A stretch of DNA of 64,000 nt from Comamonas koreensis (GCF_021026195.1 NZ_JAJNCT010000005.1:709231-773230); one strand, 5' to 3'; shown: positions 17,587 through 27,373, counted from the stretch's first letter. The notes: a model not told the origin generated them from the letters alone. Translations and numbers: made by a program.

Positions 17587-18879
17587 ATGACCAAGACACG
17601 TTATCTCACTGGCATCACCCCTTCTGGAACGCCCCACCTGGGCAACTACGCCGGCATGATGCGCCCGGCCATCGCTGCCAGCCGCACAGGCGATGTGGAG
17701 AACTTCTACTTCCTGGCCGACTACCATGCGCTGATCAAGTGCCAGGATCCCGAGCGCGTCAACCGCTCGACGCTGGAGATTGCAGCGAGCTGGCTGGCAG
17801 CGGGCCTGAACCCCGAGCACGTCACCTTCTACCGCCAGTCGGACATCCCCGAGATTCCCGAGCTGACCTGGTTTCTGACCTGCGTCACCGGCAAGGGCGT
17901 GCTCAACCGGGCCCATGCCTACAAGGCGGCGCAGGACAAGAATGCCGAGTCCGGCAAGGAAGGCGATGACGGCGTGACCGCAGGCCTGTTCATGTACCCG
18001 GTGCTGATGGGCGCCGACATTCTGGCCTTCAACGCCAACAAGGTACCGGTAGGCCGCGACCAGATTCAGCACATCGAGATGGCGCGTGACATGGCATCGA
18101 GTTTCAACCACTTGTATGGCGAGCATTTTGTGCTGCCTGAAGCGGCGGTGGACGACAACGTCGCAACCCTGGCCGGCCTGGACGGCCGCAAGATGAGCAA
18201 AAGCTACGACAACACGATCCCGCTGTTCTCCACGCAGGCCCAGCTCAAGAAGTTGATCGGCAGCATCGTCACCGATTCGCGCGCACCAGGTGAGCCCAAG
18301 GATGTAGAGGGCTCGGCGCTGTTCCAGATCTACCAAGCCTTTGCCACTGCTGAAGAAACGGCAGCGCTGCGCCAGGCGTACGCCGAGGGCATTGCCTGGG
18401 GCGATGCGAAGACCTTGCTGTTCGAATGCATTGACCGCGAGATCGCTCCGTTGCGTGAACGCTACAACTACCTGATGGCACACCCCCAGGAAGTGGAAGC
18501 TATTTTGCGCAAGGGTGCAGAGAAGGCGCGTACATATTCGGGCCCTTTACTACACAAGTTACGTGCTGCTGTTGGCCTGCGGCCACTGACCACAGCCAGC
18601 ACGGCCGCTGCGCCCAAGGCTGCTGCCAAGCAAGGCGGAGCTGCTTTCAAGCAGTACCGCGAGAAGGATGGCAAGTTCTACTTCAAGCTGGTGCGTGCGG
18701 ACGGCGCATTGCTGTTGCAGAGCCAGGGCTTTGATGCCCCCAGGGAAGCAGGCGCAATGATTGCCCATTTGCAAGCTGCGCCGCAGAATCTGCAGAGCGC
18801 GATGGACAACTTGCAGTTGGGTGACAGCTTTTCACTTTCTGACGTGCAGTTGGCACTGAAAGAGATAGCCGAGAGTTAA
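17587..18879 (+). CDS. trpS: Tryptophanyl-tRNA synthetase
   Basis: 430 residues from the ATG at 17587. Class I signature GTPHLGNY (HIGH-like) near residue 13 and KMSKS in GRKMSKSYDN near 202. It has about 95 residues beyond the usual catalytic/anticodon part: a linker rich in Ala and a compact tail from about 350 (AFKQYREKDGKFYFKLVRADG) that looks like a small added domain. This long form is known in beta-proteobacteria. Charges tRNA-Trp in the cytoplasm. Confidence 0.95.
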   Translation: MTKTRYLTGITPSGTPHLGNYAGMMRPAIAASRTGDVENFYFLADYHALIKCQDPERVNRSTLEIAASWLAAGLNPEHVTFYRQSDIPEIPELTWFLTCVTGKGVLNRAHAYKAAQDKNAESGKEGDDGVTAGLFMYPVLMGADILAFNANKVPVGRDQIQHIEMARDMASSFNHLYGEHFVLPEAAVDDNVATLAGLDGRKMSKSYDNTIPLFSTQAQLKKLIGSIVTDSRAPGEPKDVEGSALFQIYQAFATAEETAALRQAYAEGIAWGDAKTLLFECIDREIAPLRERYNYLMAHPQEVEAILRKGAEKARTYSGPLLHKLRAAVGLRPLTTASTAAAPKAAAKQGGAAFKQYREKDGKFYFKLVRADGALLLQSQGFDAPREAGAMIAHLQAAPQNLQSAMDNLQLGDSFSLSDVQLALKEIAES

Positions 18880-18973
18880 GAGACTGCCTATACTGCATTT
18901 GCAACCAATTGTTGAAGCTGTCACCGTAGTGGCAACTTACCCGTTTAACGCAGTGTGGAGTCAGTGATTCAAT

Positions 18974-19007
18974 TTGCTTTTATTATCGAACCATCGAATA
19001 AAAGCAA
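18974..19007. promoter_or_regulatory. 11-bp inverted repeat in the leader of the response regulator gene
   Basis: TTGCTTTTATT (18974-18984) is exactly mirrored by AATAAAAGCAA (18997-19007) with 12 bases between. It ends 29 bases before the ATG at 19037. No T-tract follows, so it is more likely an operator or leader hairpin than a terminator of trpS. Confidence 0.45.
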
Positions 19008-19036
19008 GCTATTGAGCTTTGTGGGAGTGAGCTGTT

Positions 19037-19744
19037 ATGAGAATTGTGGCACTGGATGATGATCTGGTGGTGTTGGATATGCTCTCCAAAACCATGGAGG
19101 CGGAGGGCCACGCCTGTACGACCCATTCCTCTGGCGCCTCTTTGATCAAGGACATGCGCCGCGAGACCTACGACCTGCTGATCCTGGACTGGCAGTTGCC
19201 AGACACCACGGGTCCGCAGGTGGTGCGTTGGATTCGGGAGAACGTCAACCAGGAGTTGCCGGTGCTCTTCATCACCAGCCGCCATGGCGAGGCCGACATC
19301 GTTGAGGGCTTGGAGTCTGGCGCGGACGACTTTATGATCAAGCCTTTGCGCGTGGCCGAGTTGGTGGCGCGCGTGCGTGCGCTGCTGCGCCGCGCCTACC
19401 CGGCAGCCACCAAGGGCGTGCTGGAGTTTGGTCGCTACAAGTTCCTTTCCGATTCGCGCGCCCTGGAGGTCGACGGCAAGTTGGTCGAGCTCAAGAACCG
19501 CGAGTACGACCTGGCGCTGTTCCTGTTCCAGAACATGGGCCGCCTGCTGTCGCGCGACCACCTGCGCGAAATCATCTGGGGCCAGAACTCCGATGTCATC
19601 TCGCGCTCGCTGGATACCCATGTGTCGCGGCTGCGCACCCTGCTGGATTTGAGGCCGGAGAACGGATTCATCATCACGGCGGTCTATGGTGTCGGCTACC
19701 GGTTTGAGGCCGTCAAACCGCTATCCGAGGCGCAGCCTGAATAA
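19037..19744 (+). CDS. OmpR/PhoB-type response regulator
   Basis: 235 residues. Receiver domain with acidic pocket DDD at 7-9, phospho-acceptor D51 (LILDWQLPD), switch residue T80 and K102 (IKPLR). A winged-helix DNA-binding domain occupies about 130-228 (LSRDHLREIIWG, SRSLDTHVSRLR). It starts a three-gene run with the LysM-FecR protein and a CHASE2 histidine kinase, which is its likely phosphodonor. Confidence 0.92.
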   Translation: MRIVALDDDLVVLDMLSKTMEAEGHACTTHSSGASLIKDMRRETYDLLILDWQLPDTTGPQVVRWIRENVNQELPVLFITSRHGEADIVEGLESGADDFMIKPLRVAELVARVRALLRRAYPAATKGVLEFGRYKFLSDSRALEVDGKLVELKNREYDLALFLFQNMGRLLSRDHLREIIWGQNSDVISRSLDTHVSRLRTLLDLRPENGFIITAVYGVGYRFEAVKPLSEAQPE

Positions 19745-19865
19745 ATTTTCTGCCGTTGAATGCAGCGCGGTTTACGGCCAACACGCCACACGTGTTGGCC
19801 GTATTTACTCTGCGGCATGCAACGGCCCCGCCAGACTTCAGGGTCTGGCTGCAAGGAGAGCCATT

Positions 19866-21584
19866 TTGTTTCTTTCTCGTCTGCCGTTTTCTGCTGCCGT
19901 TTTGCTGGCCTTCGGCGTGGCCGCCCCTGGTCTCGCACTGGCGGCATCGGCAGACCAGTTGCCCGATATCCGACACACTGTGCAAAGCGGGGATACGCTG
20001 GAGGCGGTGGCCAAGCGCTACCTGAAAGACCCGCAGCAGTGGCGCGCCGTGGGCACGCTCAACGGCGTCAAGGATCCGCTGCGCCTGCCCATTGGTTCGG
20101 TCATCGTCATCCCTGCCAACATGGTGGGTTACCAGGAAGTGACTATCAGCCATGTCAAGGGTATGGCGCGGGTGCGCTCGCCGCTGGCTGGTGGCGACTG
20201 GCAAAGCGCAGTATCCGGCACGATCCTGACAGAAGGTGATGAGCTACAGGTGCCCGCCGGCAGCTTTGTGACCTTGCGCTTTGCCGATGGCAGCTCCGTG
20301 CGCATCAATGAGAACTCCGAACTCAAGCTCAGCGAGCTGCGCAAGAACAACCGCACCGACGAACAGCAATCGGTGCTGGACCTGAGCCGTGGCGGACTGG
20401 AATCCCACGTCACGCCGGTGATGGACCAGCGCCGCAAGCGCAAGTTCGAGATCAAGACCCCGATGGCCACCACCAGCGTGCGCGGCACCGTGTTCTCGGT
20501 CAGCGTGACGGATTCGGGCAATGCCATCACCGCCGTTGACAAGGGCGTGGTGCAGGTGCAGGGCCGCCCCGCTGCGCACCATGCCCAGCAACAGGCTCTG
20601 GTCAATGCGGGATCGGGTGTTGCGGTGCAGGCCAGCGGCCAACTCGGCGCGACCGTTGCGCTGCTCGAAGCCCCCAGCCTGCAGGCCAATCCGGCCGTAT
20701 TCGAAGATGCGAATTTTCTGACCCTGCAGGTGGGTGAAGTGCCACGCGCCAAGCAGTACGGTGTGCTGCTGGCATTGGACCCCGAGCTGTCCCGCGTGAT
20801 CCTGCGCCAAAGCCACGCCAGCCCGACCTTCAAGTTCGAGGCTGTGCCCGATGGCACGTACTATTTGAGCGCCCGCGCCATTGACGAACAGGACATTCCG
20901 GGCAAGCCAGCCACGCAGACCATCAAGGTCAAGGCCACCCCGATTCCGCCGCTTTACTCCAGCCCTGTGCCAGAAGGCCTGATCGGCCTGTCCGATGGTG
21001 AGCTGCTCTGCACTGAAGGCGGCTCGGACATTGCCGGCTACCGCATCCAGGTCTCGGCCAGCCGGGACTTCTCGCAAATCCTGCAGGACAGTGGTGTGGT
21101 GGACAAGTGCCAAGCCAGTGTGGCCAGCTTGGGCGTGGGCAGCTATTTCTGGCGCACGGCCAGCGTGCGCAAGCTGCCCGATGGCAGCCTGGATCAGGGG
21201 CCATTTGCGCAGCCCCAGGCCTTCAAGACTGGCAGCAACCCCAGCACCTTGGGTGCCGATGCGCTGAACGCAGGCGAGGCCAGCGCACCCAATCTGCTGC
21301 ATCTGTCCTGGCCGGCAGAGCCCGGCCAGCGCTTTAACCTGCAGCTGGCGGCGGATGCGTCCTTTGCATCCCCGCTGGCCACCGCTGAACTGGACCAACC
21401 AGACTGGACATCGGATGCACTGGTAGCAGGCGACTACTATGTGCGCATCCAGGTGCTGGACCCGTCAGGCCTCAAGAGCCGCTACTCCGAACCACGCAAG
21501 CTGACGGTGGAGCCATCGGTGATCACCGGCTCAGGCGGTGTGCTCAAGACCGGTGAAGGCAAGTCCGTTCTCAGCCCGCACTAA
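19866..21584 (+). CDS. Secreted LysM-FecR domain protein
   Basis: 572 residues from a TTG at 19866. That start is chosen because AAGGAG lies 7 bases upstream and it begins a clean signal peptide (residues 1-26, ending ALA). LysM domain at about 35-82 (HTVQSGDTLEAVAKRYL, then LPIGSVIVIP), FecR domain at about 120-235 (FADGSSVRINENSELKL, TPMATTSVRGTVFSV), then two or three fibronectin-like beta repeats to the end. Likely periplasmic and peptidoglycan-associated. Between a response regulator and a CHASE2 kinase, it is a candidate sensory or signal-transmitting partner. It is not a FecI/FecR anti-sigma protein, since it has no membrane helix or sigma partner. Confidence 0.85.
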   Translation: MFLSRLPFSAAVLLAFGVAAPGLALAASADQLPDIRHTVQSGDTLEAVAKRYLKDPQQWRAVGTLNGVKDPLRLPIGSVIVIPANMVGYQEVTISHVKGMARVRSPLAGGDWQSAVSGTILTEGDELQVPAGSFVTLRFADGSSVRINENSELKLSELRKNNRTDEQQSVLDLSRGGLESHVTPVMDQRRKRKFEIKTPMATTSVRGTVFSVSVTDSGNAITAVDKGVVQVQGRPAAHHAQQQALVNAGSGVAVQASGQLGATVALLEAPSLQANPAVFEDANFLTLQVGEVPRAKQYGVLLALDPELSRVILRQSHASPTFKFEAVPDGTYYLSARAIDEQDIPGKPATQTIKVKATPIPPLYSSPVPEGLIGLSDGELLCTEGGSDIAGYRIQVSASRDFSQILQDSGVVDKCQASVASLGVGSYFWRTASVRKLPDGSLDQGPFAQPQAFKTGSNPSTLGADALNAGEASAPNLLHLSWPAEPGQRFNLQLAADASFASPLATAELDQPDWTSDALVAGDYYVRIQVLDPSGLKSRYSEPRKLTVEPSVITGSGGVLKTGEGKSVLSPH

Positions 21585-21632
21585 GGGCATGGCAACCTGG
21601 GCAGAGCGCATGCTGCAGCTCTGCCCCGCCCA

Positions 21633-23996
21633 ATGAACCCGCCCATGGCCGCCCGCTCTTTCTCACTCAGCCGTACCCAGCTGCGTTGGCTGGAATGGCT
21701 GCTGCTGTCCGCGCTGCTGCTGGGCGCCGTAGCCTGGGCCAGCCTGCGCGACCAGCCCCGCATCATCAACACCTTTGTGCAGGACATCACCGGCTGGCTC
21801 AGCGCGCCCGCACCACGGGATGACATCGTCATCGTCGCCATCGATAATGCCAGCCTGCAAAGCGTGGGACGCTGGCCCTGGCGCCGCTCCGTGCATGCGC
21901 AGCTGATCGATCGCATCGCCGCTCAGCAGCCCAGGGCGCTGGGGGTGGATGTGCTGTTCAGCGAACCCGACCGGCAGCACCCCGAGGAGGATGTGCAGCT
22001 GGCACAGGCCATAGCCCGCGCCGGTAATGTGGTGCTGCCGGTGGACTGGCGCATGGCCAATGTGGACATTGGTGCCGAGCTGCCGCTGGCCAGCCTGCGC
22101 ATGGCGGCGCGCCAGCTGGGCCATGTGAATGTGACCGTCGATGACGACGGCGTGATACGCCGCTACTTTGGCGCCCAGGGTGAGAACACCGGGCCCTGGC
22201 CGCACTTCAGCATTGCCATGCTCTGCGCCAGCGGCCAGAGCCATCCGCTGTGCCAGGGCACACGCCCGCCCGAGGCCGGCGAGCAGTGGGAGCAACGCTC
22301 GCCCGAGATCTTCAACTTTGCCCGGGGCGACCGGCCCTACACTATGTACTCGGCCGAGGACGTGCTGACCGGGCGCATCCCCGCAGACAGCTTTCGCGGC
22401 AAGTATGTGCTGCTGGGCGCCACCGCCTCCGGCCTGGGCGACTACTTTGCCAGCCCGGCGCGGCCGGCATCCCGCCATATCGCGGGGGTGGAGCTGATTG
22501 CCCATGCGCTGGATTCGCAGCTGTCGGACCAGCATGTGCATGCCGCATCGCTGCAGGGCAATATGGCGGTCAACCTGGCCGCCATCGTGTTGGCCTTGAT
22601 GGCCATTGCGCTGCTGGGCCCGATGGCAGGCCTGCTGGCTCAGGGGCTGGTCGCCGCCGGCCTGCTGGCGCTGTGCCTGGCGCTGCGCAACTTTGCCGGC
22701 CTGCAGCTGGCGCCCGGTGCGGCGCTGGTGGGCCTCTTGGTCATCTACCCGATCTGGAGCTGGCGGCGCCTGAGCGCGGCGGCCCAGTTCCTGCAGCAGG
22801 AGATGCACAACCTGCGCGCGGCGCTGGACACCACCAGCGCCCCGCAGCGCAACGGCATGCTGATGGACGATTTTCTGGAGCGGCGCATCAAGGCCGTGGA
22901 GACCGCCACCGACACCCTGCGCCAGATGCATGGCTTTGTGCGCGACACCTTGCGCCAGATTCCCTCGCCTACCTTTGTCGTCGACCCGCTGGGCATGGTC
23001 AGCCTGCACAATGCGGCGGCCGTCAACTACCTGCAAAACCTGGGTATGCCCAGCCTGGGTCTGATTGCGATCCAGTCTGCGCTCAACGGTATGCGCATCA
23101 GGGATTCGGGCCAGGTGCTGTCCTTTGCCAATGCCGAGCAGCTGCGCGCGCTGCCGGCCGAATGCGAGGTGCTGGACCGCGACGACCACGCCTGGCTGCT
23201 GCTGGCCGAGGCCTTTCGCGCGCCGGCACCTGCCGGTTGGCTGCTGATGCTGGTGGACCTGACCGAGCTGCACAAGGCACAGCAGCAGCGCGACCAGGCG
23301 CTGCGCTTCATCTCGCATGATTTCCGCTCGCCCCAGTCTTCCATCATCACCTTGCTGGAGATGTACAAGGAGTTTCCTGGCCAGATGAATGAGGGCGAAC
23401 TGCACCAGAAAATCAACCGCCTGGCCCACCAGTCGCTGGAGATGGCCGAGAGCTTTGTGCAGCTTGCCTCCGCGCAGTCGCAGGCCATGCAGCCCCAGTT
23501 ACTCAGCCTCGATGTGCTGCTGCAGGAGGCGGTGGACGATTGCTGGGCCAAGGCCTCGGAGAAAAAAATCCAGGTGCGCTACCTGCCCGGGGCGCTGGAG
23601 GCAGCCGAGACCGACATCGCCTGCTTCGGCGACCGCTCCTTGCTGCAGCGCTGCTTTGTCAATCTGCTCAGCAATGCCATCAAGTACAGCCCCAGCGGCA
23701 CGGTGGTGGAGGCCAGCATTGCCGACGACGGGGAGTATTGGCTGGTGGAAGTGCGCGACCAGGGCTTTGGCATGACACAGGAGCAGCTGGACAAGCTCTT
23801 CCAGCCTTTCCACCGCTTTCACCAAAACAGCCAGCCACAGGTGGCCGGCATTGGCCTGGGCCTGAGCTTTGTGCAAACCGTGGTGCTGCGCCACCAGGGG
23901 TTTGTCAACGTGACCAGCGCAGTCAACGAGGGCTCGTGCTTCAGCCTGCATTTGCCCAAGGCGCCAGGCATGCAGCAGGAGCTGCCCTCCACTTAG
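21633..23996 (+). CDS. CHASE2-domain sensor histidine kinase
   Basis: 787 residues. N-terminal helix about 20-37, periplasmic CHASE2 domain about 45-310 (DDIVIVAIDNASL, ALGVDVLFSEPD, FRGKYVLLGATA), three membrane helices about 312-385, a PAS-like segment about 440-545, then HisKA with H562 (FISHDFRSPQSS) and a HATPase domain (NLLSNAIKYSP near 678, GIGLGLSFV near 750). It has no receiver domain. 48 bases after the FecR gene, so the sensor, secreted protein and regulator probably form one pathway. The Gln-Ser after HDFRSP is slightly unusual for an H-box but leaves the histidine intact. Confidence 0.9.
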   Translation: MNPPMAARSFSLSRTQLRWLEWLLLSALLLGAVAWASLRDQPRIINTFVQDITGWLSAPAPRDDIVIVAIDNASLQSVGRWPWRRSVHAQLIDRIAAQQPRALGVDVLFSEPDRQHPEEDVQLAQAIARAGNVVLPVDWRMANVDIGAELPLASLRMAARQLGHVNVTVDDDGVIRRYFGAQGENTGPWPHFSIAMLCASGQSHPLCQGTRPPEAGEQWEQRSPEIFNFARGDRPYTMYSAEDVLTGRIPADSFRGKYVLLGATASGLGDYFASPARPASRHIAGVELIAHALDSQLSDQHVHAASLQGNMAVNLAAIVLALMAIALLGPMAGLLAQGLVAAGLLALCLALRNFAGLQLAPGAALVGLLVIYPIWSWRRLSAAAQFLQQEMHNLRAALDTTSAPQRNGMLMDDFLERRIKAVETATDTLRQMHGFVRDTLRQIPSPTFVVDPLGMVSLHNAAAVNYLQNLGMPSLGLIAIQSALNGMRIRDSGQVLSFANAEQLRALPAECEVLDRDDHAWLLLAEAFRAPAPAGWLLMLVDLTELHKAQQQRDQALRFISHDFRSPQSSIITLLEMYKEFPGQMNEGELHQKINRLAHQSLEMAESFVQLASAQSQAMQPQLLSLDVLLQEAVDDCWAKASEKKIQVRYLPGALEAAETDIACFGDRSLLQRCFVNLLSNAIKYSPSGTVVEASIADDGEYWLVEVRDQGFGMTQEQLDKLFQPFHRFHQNSQPQVAGIGLGLSFVQTVVLRHQGFVNVTSAVNEGSCFSLHLPKAPGMQQELPST

Positions 23997-24004
23997 AACG
24001 CTGC

Positions 24005-25258
24005 TCAGTGCAGCTCCTTGCCTTTGAGCTCAGGGATCAGCCACACCGTGGCCAGCGCATCCAGCACATAGATGGCGGCCAGAAGGCCAATCGCCATCTG
24101 GAAGGAGTACTGCGCGGCAATCGCACCGATCACCACGGGGCCAGCGCCACCCACGGCGCGGCCGATGTTGAACAGCACGTTCTGCGCCGTGGCACGCGCC
24201 TCGGTCGGGTAGGCCTCGCTCATCAGCGCGCCAAAGCCGCCCATCATGCCGTTGACGAACATGCCCATCACGGCACCGGCCCAGAGCATGGTGATCGGGT
24301 CATTGAGCTGCGAGTAGAACAGCACCATCAGCGCAGCGCCGGCCTGGAACAGCAGGAAGCTGGGCTTGCGGCCGATGCGGTCGGCCAGCTGGCCAAAGAT
24401 CCAGATGCCGGCCATCATGCCCAGGATGGTGACGGCGGTCCACAGCGCAGATTTGGTCAGGTTGAAGCCCAGCTTGTTGGCCAGGAAGGCAGGCATCCAG
24501 ATCATGATGCCGTAGTAGCCAAAGTTCTGCACCGAGGTGAGCACGGCAATGCCGACGCTGATGCGGGTGGTGGCGCGGTCCTTGACCAGCAGCTTGAAGC
24601 ACTGCAGCACGGACTGCTTTTTCTCCTGGCTGCGCACAAACACCTCGGGCTCATGCAGGCGGTTGCGAATGAACCAGGCCACAAAGGCCGGGATGACGCC
24701 CACCAGGAACATGCCGCGCCAGCCGATATACGGCAGCAGCAATGGCGTCAGCAAGGCGGCGCCCAATACGCCCACCTGCCAGCCCAGCGCCACATAGGAC
24801 GAGACACGCGCCCGGTAACGCGCCGGCCAGGCCTCGGCCGCCAGCGCCATGCCAATGCCGAACTCGCCACCCAGGCCGATACCGGCGATGGTGCGGTAGA
24901 CCAGCAGGTCCCAGTAGCCCCGCGCAAAGGCGCACAACCCGGTGAACACCGCAAACAGCACGATGGTCCAGGTCAGCACGCGGATGCGGCCATAGCGGTC
25001 GCTGAGCATGCCGAACACAATGCCGCCAAAGACAGCGCCGATCAAGGTCCAGGTAACCAGGGAGCCGGCCTGGGCCGTGGTCAGCCCCAGGTCCTCACGG
25101 ATGGCGCTGAGCATGAAGCCCAGGATCAGCAGGTCAAAGCCGTCCATGGCGTAGCCGACGGCCGAGCCGGCCAAGGCCTTCCAGCCATAGCGGTTGACGG
25201 TATCGGATGGAGGGGAGGCAGTGCCTGAAACGGCAGACCCGGCAGCGGAAGAAGACAT
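24005..25258 (-). CDS. Major facilitator superfamily transporter, sugar/organic acid symporter type
   Basis: 417 residues from the ATG at 25258. Twelve predicted helices. The loop 2-3 motif GMLSDRYGRIRV and its repeat GQLADRIGRKPS are both present, together with YAMDGFDLLILGFML in helix 1 and GIGLGGEFGIG in helix 4, which point to the aromatic acid:H+/sialic acid symporter branch. The charged helix 1 DxFD motif supports an anionic organic substrate. No metabolic neighbour identifies it. Confidence 0.82.
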   Translation of the reverse strand: MSSSAAGSAVSGTASPPSDTVNRYGWKALAGSAVGYAMDGFDLLILGFMLSAIREDLGLTTAQAGSLVTWTLIGAVFGGIVFGMLSDRYGRIRVLTWTIVLFAVFTGLCAFARGYWDLLVYRTIAGIGLGGEFGIGMALAAEAWPARYRARVSSYVALGWQVGVLGAALLTPLLLPYIGWRGMFLVGVIPAFVAWFIRNRLHEPEVFVRSQEKKQSVLQCFKLLVKDRATTRISVGIAVLTSVQNFGYYGIMIWMPAFLANKLGFNLTKSALWTAVTILGMMAGIWIFGQLADRIGRKPSFLLFQAGAALMVLFYSQLNDPITMLWAGAVMGMFVNGMMGGFGALMSEAYPTEARATAQNVLFNIGRAVGGAGPVVIGAIAAQYSFQMAIGLLAAIYVLDALATVWLIPELKGKELH

Positions 25259-25436
25259 GAAATGCGCTTTGTAGTAGGTTTTATGACCGCTGCGCCCACA
25301 AAAATGCCGCACAGACGGCGGCATGGTTTGCTCAGCAGCGGGCGCTATTGTGCGCGATATCTATACGCTCTGCGTAGGGCCTGCGCAGTCCACATATTGA
25401 CTAGTCGGTAAAAAGTGGGGCGTTGGGCGCCCGCCT

Positions 25437-26678
25437 TCAGGCCAGGAACAGCTCCTGCAAGTCACTCAGAAAGTCAAAACCACGCTCTGTGGGGGTGACT
25501 TTATGGAAATCCAGCTTGATCAGGCCCTTGGCCTCGGCCTCGTGCAAGGCCTTGGCGATGGAGCTGAGCGGCAGGCCGGTGCGGTCCAGGTAATCCTGCA
25601 GCGCAAAGCCTTCGCGCAGGCGCAGTGCATTGAGCATGAACTCAAACGGCAGATCGGCGCGCTTGACCTCGTCGTCCTGCGCCAGCGCATTGCCCTGCAG
25701 CGCCTGGGCCATGTAGCGGGCGGGGTCACGCAACCGCACCTGGCGCACCACGCGGTGGGCAAAGCTCAGCTTGCTGTGGGCGCCCGCTCCAATGCCCAGG
25801 TAATCGCCAAACAGCCAGTAGTTGCTGTTGTGCACACAGGCGTGGCCCGGCCTGGCATAGGCCGAGACCTCGTAGCGCTGCATGCCGGCCTGCGTGGTGC
25901 GCGCGGTGATCTGGTCGAGCATGGCATAGGCCACATCGTCCTCGGGCACGGCCGGCGGGTACTTGGCAAAAAAGGTGTTGGGCTCGATGGTCAGGTGGTA
26001 GATCGAGATATGCGGCGGTGCAAAGCTCAGTGCCTTTTCCAGGTCGCGCTCCAGATCCTGGGCGGTCTGGCCCGGCAGCGCATACATGATGTCGAGGTTG
26101 AAGGTCTCGAAGCTGCTGGCGGCCTCTTCGACCGCAGCCATTGCCTGCGCGCCGTTGTGCACGCGGCCGATGGCTTCCAGAAAGCGGTCATCAAAGCTCT
26201 GCACGCCAATCGACAAACGGGTGATGCCAGCACTACGAAAGGCCCGGAAGCGGTCCTTCTCGAAAGTGCCAGGGTTGGCCTCCATCGTGATCTCGCAACC
26301 GGCCTCCACACGCAGACGCGCACGGATGGCCGAGATCAACCGGTCAATCGATTCCGGCGCAAACAGGCTGGGTGTTCCGCCCCCCAGAAAAATGCTGTGG
26401 ATGCTGCGGCCCCAGATGAGCGGCAAGGCCTGCTCCAGGTCGGCGATCAGCGCATCGATGTAGCGCTCTTCGGGCACCGCATGGCGGCCGTCGCGCGCCT
26501 CGTGCGAGTTGAAATCGCAGTAGGGGCATTTCTTGATGCACCAGGGCAAGTGCACATAGAGCGACAGCGGCGGCAGGCTGGGCAACTGCAAGGTGCCCGG
26601 CCGCATGTAGTGCTGGATATCGCGCTGCACCACCTGCTCGGTGGGCTGCGCCGATTGCAGCGGAATATGCACGGCCAT
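25437..26678 (-). CDS. hemW: HemW, radical SAM heme chaperone
   Basis: 413 residues. The radical SAM cluster motif CIKKCPYC (C47, C51, C54) is followed by F56 as in HemW/HemN, then GGGTPSLF, EANPGTFEKD, RLSIGVQSFDD and NSNYWLFGDYLGIGAGAHS. It lacks the extra N-terminal residues of coproporphyrinogen dehydrogenase HemN, so the heme chaperone HemW is the better name. One base separates it from rdgB, the classical arrangement. Confidence 0.92.
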   Translation of the reverse strand: MAVHIPLQSAQPTEQVVQRDIQHYMRPGTLQLPSLPPLSLYVHLPWCIKKCPYCDFNSHEARDGRHAVPEERYIDALIADLEQALPLIWGRSIHSIFLGGGTPSLFAPESIDRLISAIRARLRVEAGCEITMEANPGTFEKDRFRAFRSAGITRLSIGVQSFDDRFLEAIGRVHNGAQAMAAVEEAASSFETFNLDIMYALPGQTAQDLERDLEKALSFAPPHISIYHLTIEPNTFFAKYPPAVPEDDVAYAMLDQITARTTQAGMQRYEVSAYARPGHACVHNSNYWLFGDYLGIGAGAHSKLSFAHRVVRQVRLRDPARYMAQALQGNALAQDDEVKRADLPFEFMLNALRLREGFALQDYLDRTGLPLSSIAKALHEAEAKGLIKLDFHKVTPTERGFDFLSDLQELFLA

Positions 26679-26679
26679 C

Positions 26680-27315
26680 TCAGTCCTTGGGGGCTGCGGC
26701 CACCATCGGCGTGCCGGCCAGCCAGCTGTCGCGCAGCAGCGCCATCATCAGGCGCGACGAGCGGCCCCGGTGGCTGTGCGCATGCTTGACCTCGGTGGCC
26801 ATCTGCGCAAAGGTCATGCCCAGCTCGGGGATCAGCAGCACCGGGTCAAAGCCAAAGCCGCCCTCGCCCAGCGGCTCGGTCGTGATCTCGGCGGCCACGC
26901 GGCCCACGGCCACCAGCGGCTCCGGATCCTTGGGGTGGCGCACCGCCACCAAGGTGCTGACCATGGCGGCACGGCGGTCCGTCAGGCCCTGCATCTGCTC
27001 CAGCAGTGCGCGCACATTGTTGGCATCGCTTTTCTCGTAGCCAAACTGGGTGCAGTAGTAGGCGGTATCCACCCCGGGCAGACCGCCGAATGCCGCCACG
27101 CACAGACCGGCATCATCGGCAATGGCGGGCAGGCCGGTACGCTCGGCGGCAAAACGGGCCTTGGTCAACGCGTTTTCCAGGAAGGTGCCATAGGGCTCGG
27201 GCGCCTCGCCCTCCATCAACTCGCCTTGGGGCACCAGGGTGACGCCCAGCGGCTCGAACATGGCCTGCAGCTCGGCAAGTTTGCCCTGGTTGTTGGAAGC
27301 AAGAACGATTTTCAT
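26680..27315 (-). CDS. rdgB: RdgB/HAM1 non-canonical purine NTP pyrophosphatase
   Basis: 211 residues. Hydrolyses dITP, XTP and ITP to monophosphates to keep deaminated purines out of DNA and RNA. SNNQGKLAEL at 7-16, the catalytic ADDAGLCV segment near 66-73, FGFDPVLLIPE and a closing SHRGRSS are the family marks. C-terminal extension of about 12 residues. Transcribed with hemW. Confidence 0.93.
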   Translation of the reverse strand: MKIVLASNNQGKLAELQAMFEPLGVTLVPQGELMEGEAPEPYGTFLENALTKARFAAERTGLPAIADDAGLCVAAFGGLPGVDTAYYCTQFGYEKSDANNVRALLEQMQGLTDRRAAMVSTLVAVRHPKDPEPLVAVGRVAAEITTEPLGEGGFGFDPVLLIPELGMTFAQMATEVKHAHSHRGRSSRLMMALLRDSWLAGTPMVAAAPKD

Positions 27316-27373
27316 GGGTCAGCACCAGCCGCTGCGCCGGTATCACCCGCGCAGCCAGCTGCTTTTTAGAATG

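Noticed and set aside
19866-21584. FecR protein as an anti-sigma or sigma-regulating FecR
   Set aside because: It lacks a cytoplasmic sigma-binding part and a membrane helix and has no ECF sigma neighbour.
21663-23429. 588-residue open frame on the minus strand
   Set aside because: Antisense to the CHASE2 histidine kinase gene and without recognisable domains.
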